Shown: in pieces, positions 5,944-9,154 of the stretch
Layout: every line of letters starts with the position of its first letter
Numbering within the stretch: position 1 is the first letter of the stretch
Source: Alphaproteobacteria bacterium
GTDB lineage: Bacteria; Pseudomonadota; Alphaproteobacteria; Rs-D84
NCBI GenBank assembly: GCA_017425725.1
Contig: JAFOXU010000151.1
Coordinates: 1 to 9,154 of the forward strand
DNA length: 9,154 bases
Direction of reading: 5' to 3'
Program-made: the position numbers and the translations under genes
The notes under the pieces: generated by a model
What the model was told of the DNA's origin: nothing
The model's input: the letters and a program-made list of their open reading frames with translations, nothing else
The model's database searches: none

Positions 5944-7251
5944 ATGTTTAAAAAAGAAAAAATCAAAGATTTACATTACTCTGTTAACGGCTTGATTCCT
6001 GCCGCTGATTTGCAGGCTGCCGCAGACGAAATATTATTAGAATACGGCAAAAAGGCAAAAATGCCAGGGTTCCGTGCCGGCAAGATTCCATTATCTATCT
6101 TGCGCCAAAAATACAATGCATCTGCATATGGCGAAGCAATCGATAAATTGATGAACCAAGATTTAAACAACTATGTTGCAGACAAAAAAATCCGCTTGGC
6201 TGGCGCACCAAAAGCAGACTTGGCAGGTTGGGAAATTGGTAAAGATGCAGAATACTCCCTGGAATTTGATATTTTGCCAACATTACCAGAAATTGACTTG
6301 GAAAAAATCACTGTAACTAAAAAAGTTGCAGAACTGGATGAAAAAGAAGTCGAAACTGCATTGGAAAACATCCGCAAAAGCCGCAGTGTTGCTGAAAAAC
6401 AAGACGAAAAATACAAGGCTGCAAACGGTGACGTCGCAGTAATTGACTTTACAGGTTACGTTGGTGACGAAGCATTCGAAGGTGGCGCCGCAACAAAACA
6501 TCATTTGATTTTGGGTTCAGGTTCTTTTATCCCAGGGTTTGAAGATCAAATTATCGGCCACAAAATTGGTGATAAATTTGACGTAAATGTAAAATTCCCA
6601 TCTGATTATCATGCAGAAAACTTGGCTGGCAAAGATGCTCGTTTTGCTGTTAAAATTCACGAAATTCGCAAACACATCTTGCCAGAATTAAATGACGAAT
6701 TGGCAAAACAAGTTGGTCAAGATTCTGTTGAAGCATTGAAAGAACACATCCGCAAAATCATCAACGAACAATATGCCGAAGCTGCACAGCGTGATATGCG
6801 CAACGAATTGTTGGATGTTTTGGCAGACAAAGTAAAATTAGAATTGCCAGAAACATTGGTCGAACAAGAATTAAACATGGCAAAATCTGAATTTGAACGC
6901 TCACATGTACACTGCCATGATGAAAAATGTGACCACAAATGGGACGACAAAGCAGAACGCAAAGAAGCAGAACGTCGTGTTAAACTGGGGCTGATTTTGG
7001 CAGAATGGGGCACACAAAACAAAGTCGAAGTAACACGTGACGACCTGCAGCAAGCCATCTGGGCCGAAGCATCACGTTACCCAGACCCAAAACAAGTATT
7101 TGAATTCTATGGTAAAAATCAAAATGCATTGGCAATGTTACGTGGCATGATGTTTGAACGCAAGGCACTGGATGCTATGCTGACACATGTCAAAACAAAA
7201 GAAAAGAAAGTCAAAGCAGATGATTTATTCAAACAGGCATCTGTAAGATAA
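5944..7251 (+). CDS. tig: Trigger factor, ribosome-associated chaperone and peptidyl-prolyl isomerase
   Basis: Trigger factor sits at the ribosomal exit tunnel and shields nascent chains; its FKBP-like domain isomerises prolyl bonds. The 435-residue length is normal. The N-terminal ribosome-binding domain holds the signature PGFRAGKIP at 41-49. The FKBP-type domain spans about 160-243 (VIDFTGYVGDEAFEGG, LGSGSFIPGFEDQIIG, FPSDYHAENLAGKDARFAVKI, each read in turn). The helical C-terminal arms follow, with conserved ERRVKLGLILAEW and VFEFYGKNQNALAMLRGMM. The oddity is a short Cys/His cluster at residues 321-331, of pattern H-x-H-C-H-x3-C-x-H, in a region that is usually variable. It could bind a metal ion. 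The ATG has a good AGGGGA site 5 nt upstream. In many bacteria tig is followed by clpP and clpX; here thyA follows instead. Confidence 0.97.
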   Translation: MFKKEKIKDLHYSVNGLIPAADLQAAADEILLEYGKKAKMPGFRAGKIPLSILRQKYNASAYGEAIDKLMNQDLNNYVADKKIRLAGAPKADLAGWEIGKDAEYSLEFDILPTLPEIDLEKITVTKKVAELDEKEVETALENIRKSRSVAEKQDEKYKAANGDVAVIDFTGYVGDEAFEGGAATKHHLILGSGSFIPGFEDQIIGHKIGDKFDVNVKFPSDYHAENLAGKDARFAVKIHEIRKHILPELNDELAKQVGQDSVEALKEHIRKIINEQYAEAAQRDMRNELLDVLADKVKLELPETLVEQELNMAKSEFERSHVHCHDEKCDHKWDDKAERKEAERRVKLGLILAEWGTQNKVEVTRDDLQQAIWAEASRYPDPKQVFEFYGKNQNALAMLRGMMFERKALDAMLTHVKTKEKKVKADDLFKQASVR

Positions 7252-7254
7252 CAC

Positions 7255-7277
7255 AACGCACCGTACGGTGCGTTTTT
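7255..7277 (+). terminator. Palindromic terminator between tig and thyA
   Basis: ACGCACC at 7256-7262 pairs with GGTGCGT at 7267-7273 around GTAC, forming a fully palindromic 18-nt core, and an additional A-T pair extends it. A run of five T (7273-7277) follows. It starts 3 nt after the tig stop. The T run is short, so some read-through into thyA is plausible. Confidence 0.85.
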
Positions 7278-7295
7278 CTGCACTAGGAATATACT

Positions 7296-8237
7296 ATGAA
7301 AGCATACCTGGATATATTAAATAACTGTCTGAACAACGGCACAATATCAGACAATCGAACAGGCATAAAAACATTACGCATCCCATGGGGCGCAACATTT
7401 GAACACGATATGTCAGATGGTTTTCCATTGGTCACAACAAAGAAAATGGGATTAAAAAACATTGCCACAGAACTAGAATTCTTTATTCATGGCATAACAG
7501 ATAAAAAATGGCTGACCGACAGAAAATGTCATATCTGGGATGAATGGTCAAACCCAACAAAATGGCAACCTAAATACGAGCAGACCGTTAAGTCAAACCC
7601 AAATATGACAGACGATGAAAAAACAGAATTAAAAAACAAACTGATGTCTGACGAACGGGACTTGGGGCCAATTTACGGTTGGCAATGGCGTCATTTTGGT
7701 GGCAAATACTTTTGGAATCCGGTAGCCCCACAAAAGAACTTTGAACCACAATATCCTGGCATTGACCAGTTAGCAAACGCAATAAACACAATCAAGAAAG
7801 ATCCAAACAACCGTCGTATTATTGTTAACGCATGGAATCCAGTCGACCAATACCAAATGGCGTTACCACCATGCCATATCATGCATCAGGTATTGGTACA
7901 TAATAACAAACTGAATCTGATATGGACACAACGTTCATGCGATATGTTCTTGGGCATTCCATATAATATTGCATCATACGCACTGTTATTGATGTTGTAC
8001 GCCAAAGAAGCTGGCCTGCAACCAGGTGTATTACGTGGCGAACTGCATGACGTACACATTTACGAAAACCATATTAATCAAGCACGTGAACAAATATCAC
8101 GCACACCATATAAATTACCATCCGTTGAAATTCCAGACGAAAACTGGAACGGCATGTTGAATTGGCACGCCAATGATGGATTTAAATTAAAAGACTATAT
8201 CTGTCACGAACGGTTACGTGGTGATGTTGCCAGATAA
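7296..8237 (+). CDS. thyA: Thymidylate synthase (ThyA type)
   Basis: This enzyme methylates dUMP to dTMP with 5,10-methylenetetrahydrofolate, producing dihydrofolate. Signatures are DNRTGIKT (19-26, with the phosphate-binding Arg at 21), IWDEW (80-84), NRRIIVNAWNP, the catalytic Cys at 193 in ALPPCHIMHQ, and the dUMP/folate site RSCDMFLGIPYNIASYALL. GELHDVHIYENH supplies the conserved His/Tyr pair. The 313-residue length exceeds the 264 of E. coli ThyA because of an insertion of about 35 residues after IWDEW (roughly 85-120). Longer ThyA proteins such as that of Lactobacillus casei have an insert in the same place. The start has an AGGA site 7 nt upstream. A folA gene often lies next to thyA but is not seen here. 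No clear promoter lies in the 44-nt gap after tig. Confidence 0.97.
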   Translation: MKAYLDILNNCLNNGTISDNRTGIKTLRIPWGATFEHDMSDGFPLVTTKKMGLKNIATELEFFIHGITDKKWLTDRKCHIWDEWSNPTKWQPKYEQTVKSNPNMTDDEKTELKNKLMSDERDLGPIYGWQWRHFGGKYFWNPVAPQKNFEPQYPGIDQLANAINTIKKDPNNRRIIVNAWNPVDQYQMALPPCHIMHQVLVHNNKLNLIWTQRSCDMFLGIPYNIASYALLLMLYAKEAGLQPGVLRGELHDVHIYENHINQAREQISRTPYKLPSVEIPDENWNGMLNWHANDGFKLKDYICHERLRGDVAR

Positions 8238-8258
8238 AGCCCCATAAAGGGGCTTTTT
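8236..8258 (+). terminator. Terminator overlapping the thyA stop codon
   Basis: GCCCC at 8239-8243 pairs with GGGGC at 8249-8253 around an ATAAA loop. A8236-8238 pairs with T8254-8256, and the T run ends at 8258. The last two bases of the thyA stop codon are part of the stem. The next promoter begins 2 nt later. Confidence 0.92.
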
Positions 8259-8259
8259 A

Positions 8260-8287
8260 TTGACAATTATTGTTTTTACTGTACAAT
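8260..8287 (+). promoter_or_regulatory. Strong promoter of the 111-residue protein gene
   Basis: A perfect TTGACA at 8260-8265, a 16-nt spacer and TACAAT at 8282-8287 (five of six consensus positions) make a near-consensus promoter. The expected start is near 8294, about 16 nt before the ATG. The short leader contains an AAGGAT ribosome binding site at 8299-8304. Confidence 0.82.
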
Positions 8288-8309
8288 TTCCAAAAAACAA
8301 GGATAAAAG

Positions 8310-8645
8310 ATGTTAATAAAAAATGATTTTTGTGATGGTTGCCTCCAAAATTGCATGCTAAGCGCCGCTATTGTAGATAACGCTAATTGGACAATAACCA
8401 CAAAACCAACTATTAATAATAAAATTTTATTTGGCTACTATGACGAACAAGATAATTTCAAATTCACACCAGGATGCCAAGCCATTGTTAGACAAGAAAA
8501 AGATAACACAAACGTAGAAATAGCCTTAATCAGATCCAAAGAACAAGCGATTCAATATGCCAAATTATGTGCAAAAAAATACTTAGACTGCACCAAAAGG
8601 GCAATATTTTTAAACAAGGAAATATCGTTACAATTACATAAATAA
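8310..8645 (+). CDS. Small Cys-containing protein of unknown function
   Basis: I do not recognise this 111-residue protein. It has no signal peptide or membrane segment, so it is probably cytoplasmic. The N terminus carries a C-x2-C-x3-C cluster (C8, C11, C15), and three further cysteines follow at 56, 87 and 94. This pattern is compatible with a metal site, possibly Zn or Fe-S, but matches no family I can name. The C-terminal part (about 76-111) is a likely helix rich in Lys and Ala. The gene is well supported: near-consensus promoter, AAGGAT site 5 nt before the ATG, and a strong terminator 17 nt after the stop. It forms a single-gene unit. Codon use looks a little different from its neighbours, with AGA arginine and more AAT, GAT and TTA, which could mean lower expression or a different origin. 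The functional reading is inference. Confidence 0.8.
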   Translation: MLIKNDFCDGCLQNCMLSAAIVDNANWTITTKPTINNKILFGYYDEQDNFKFTPGCQAIVRQEKDNTNVEIALIRSKEQAIQYAKLCAKKYLDCTKRAIFLNKEISLQLHK

Positions 8646-8662
8646 ATTAGAATGATTCAAAT

Positions 8663-8697
8663 AAAAAATCGGGAATCTGGTGGTTCCCGATTTTTTT
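8663..8697. terminator. Bidirectional terminator between convergent genes
   Basis: TCGGGAA at 8669-8675 pairs with TTCCCGA at 8684-8690 around an 8-nt loop. It is flanked by A6 on the left (8663-8668) and T7 on the right (8691-8697), which also pair with each other. It serves the plus-strand 111-residue gene and, read on the other strand, the minus-strand gene whose stop lies at 8711. Confidence 0.93.
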
Positions 8698-8710
8698 AGA
8701 TGAATTACTA

Positions 8711-9154
8711 CTACATTGGTGGGAAACATTCGCCCGTACTTTCTGCACAACACGCACGTTCGCCGTCTGGCAACAGAACAAATTCTTCACCTGTACAGCA
8801 ACCGTACCTATCCGGTGGATTGCCATCAGAACACATTTCTTCTTCGGAAACAAATTCTTCTGTGTATTCTGTAACAATTTCTGGCTCTGACATTGTTACC
8901 ACAGGTTCAGGCATATCAACAAAGCTTGGCTCTGGCTGCGTTACCACAGGTGTCACGACCACTTCTTCTGTTGCAACCGTTGTTTCTGTTTCATATTCTG
9001 GCGCAGCGACAAACATTTCATCAGAACGTGCCGCAGCCCCATACGCAGGTTTTTTCGCCAAAATTTCTTCTTCTGTTGGCACGACTGCAACTGCTGGCTC
9101 AGGCGTTTCCACCATCGGTCCGATAACAGGCCCCAATGTTTCAAGTTCTATAAA
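8711..9154 (-). CDS. Acidic Pro/Val/Glu-rich protein with a Cys-rich C-terminal tail (partial, 5' end outside the window)
   Basis: I do not recognise this protein. The reading frame is open to the right edge of the window, so only the last 147 residues are visible. A TTG at 9136 is an internal Leu codon as far as I can judge, not a credible start. Most of the visible part is low complexity and strongly acidic, rich in Glu, Val, Pro and Thr, with PEP and PVVT motifs and no hydrophobic segment. It looks like an extended linker. The last 42 residues are different: a C-x10-CC-x14-CC-x6-C arrangement that ends in CFPPM, six cysteines that could form three disulfides. A disulfide-rich tail behind a Pro-rich spacer suggests an envelope or surface protein, but any signal peptide would lie outside the window. 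The stop is followed in frame by two more stops (TAG TAG TAA). Transcription ends at the shared terminator to the left. Confidence 0.75.
   Translation of the reverse strand, partial: FIELETLGPVIGPMVETPEPAVAVVPTEEEILAKKPAYGAAARSDEMFVAAPEYETETTVATEEVVVTPVVTQPEPSFVDMPEPVVTMSEPEIVTEYTEEFVSEEEMCSDGNPPDRYGCCTGEEFVLLPDGERACCAESTGECFPPM
8883..8951 (-). repeat. Degenerate 45-nt repeat in the Pro/Val-rich region
   Basis: GGCTCTG followed 5 nt later by GTTACCACAGGT occurs at 8883-8906 and again at 8928-8951, an offset of 45 nt or 15 codons. In the minus-strand protein this gives two copies of PVVT-x2-EP, 15 residues apart. It points to repeat expansion of the linker. Confidence 0.65.

Noticed and set aside
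9134..9136. TTG as a start for the right-edge minus-strand gene
   Set aside because: The frame stays open upstream to the window edge and the product from here would begin in the middle of low-complexity sequence with no signal peptide. It is better treated as a partial gene.

Overview
This window is a compact, AT-rich stretch of bacterial chromosome. It uses the standard bacterial code: TGA is a true stop in two start/stop overlaps, and TGG encodes Trp. An EnvZ/OmpR-like pair, a trigger factor with the canonical ribosome-contact loop, a ribosomal protein S9 with an N-terminal Lys/Ala tail and an L13-S9 operon all fit a proteobacterium. The AT-rich composition and the style of the secreted Cys-containing proteins make me think of an uncultured, possibly host- or gut-associated alphaproteobacterium. 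That placement is inference. I see no tRNA, rRNA, CRISPR array, insertion sequence or prophage signature.

Layout. (1) 100-4768 looks like one operon: a promoter with a perfect TTGACA -35 box, a secreted protein of unknown function, a response regulator, a sensor histidine kinase and arginyl-tRNA synthetase (argS), closed by a strong hairpin terminator. The first three genes are joined by 4-nt ATGA overlaps, and argS follows 18 nt after the kinase. (2) 4809-5878 is the rplM-rpsI ribosomal protein operon, with a near-consensus promoter, a 1-nt gene overlap and a strong terminator. (3) 5883-7277 is tig (trigger factor), with its own promoter and terminator. (4) 7296-8258 is thyA, 44 nt after tig, with no clear promoter and a terminator that overlaps its stop codon. 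(5) 8260-8697 is a free-standing gene for a 111-residue Cys-containing protein that I do not recognise. It has a near-consensus promoter and shares a bidirectional terminator with (6), the 3' part of a minus-strand gene. That gene encodes an acidic, Pro/Val/Glu-rich protein with a Cys-rich C-terminal tail, and it runs off the right edge.

Functionally most of the window is housekeeping: translation (ArgS, L13, S9), nascent-chain folding (trigger factor) and dTMP synthesis (ThyA). The accessory interest lies in the secreted-protein/two-component module, the response regulator whose DNA-binding domain appears to lack a helix, a Cys/His cluster inside trigger factor, and the two Cys-rich proteins of unknown function near the right end. 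I did not find a convincing new multi-gene system. The secreted protein plus two-component pair is the best candidate for something undescribed.
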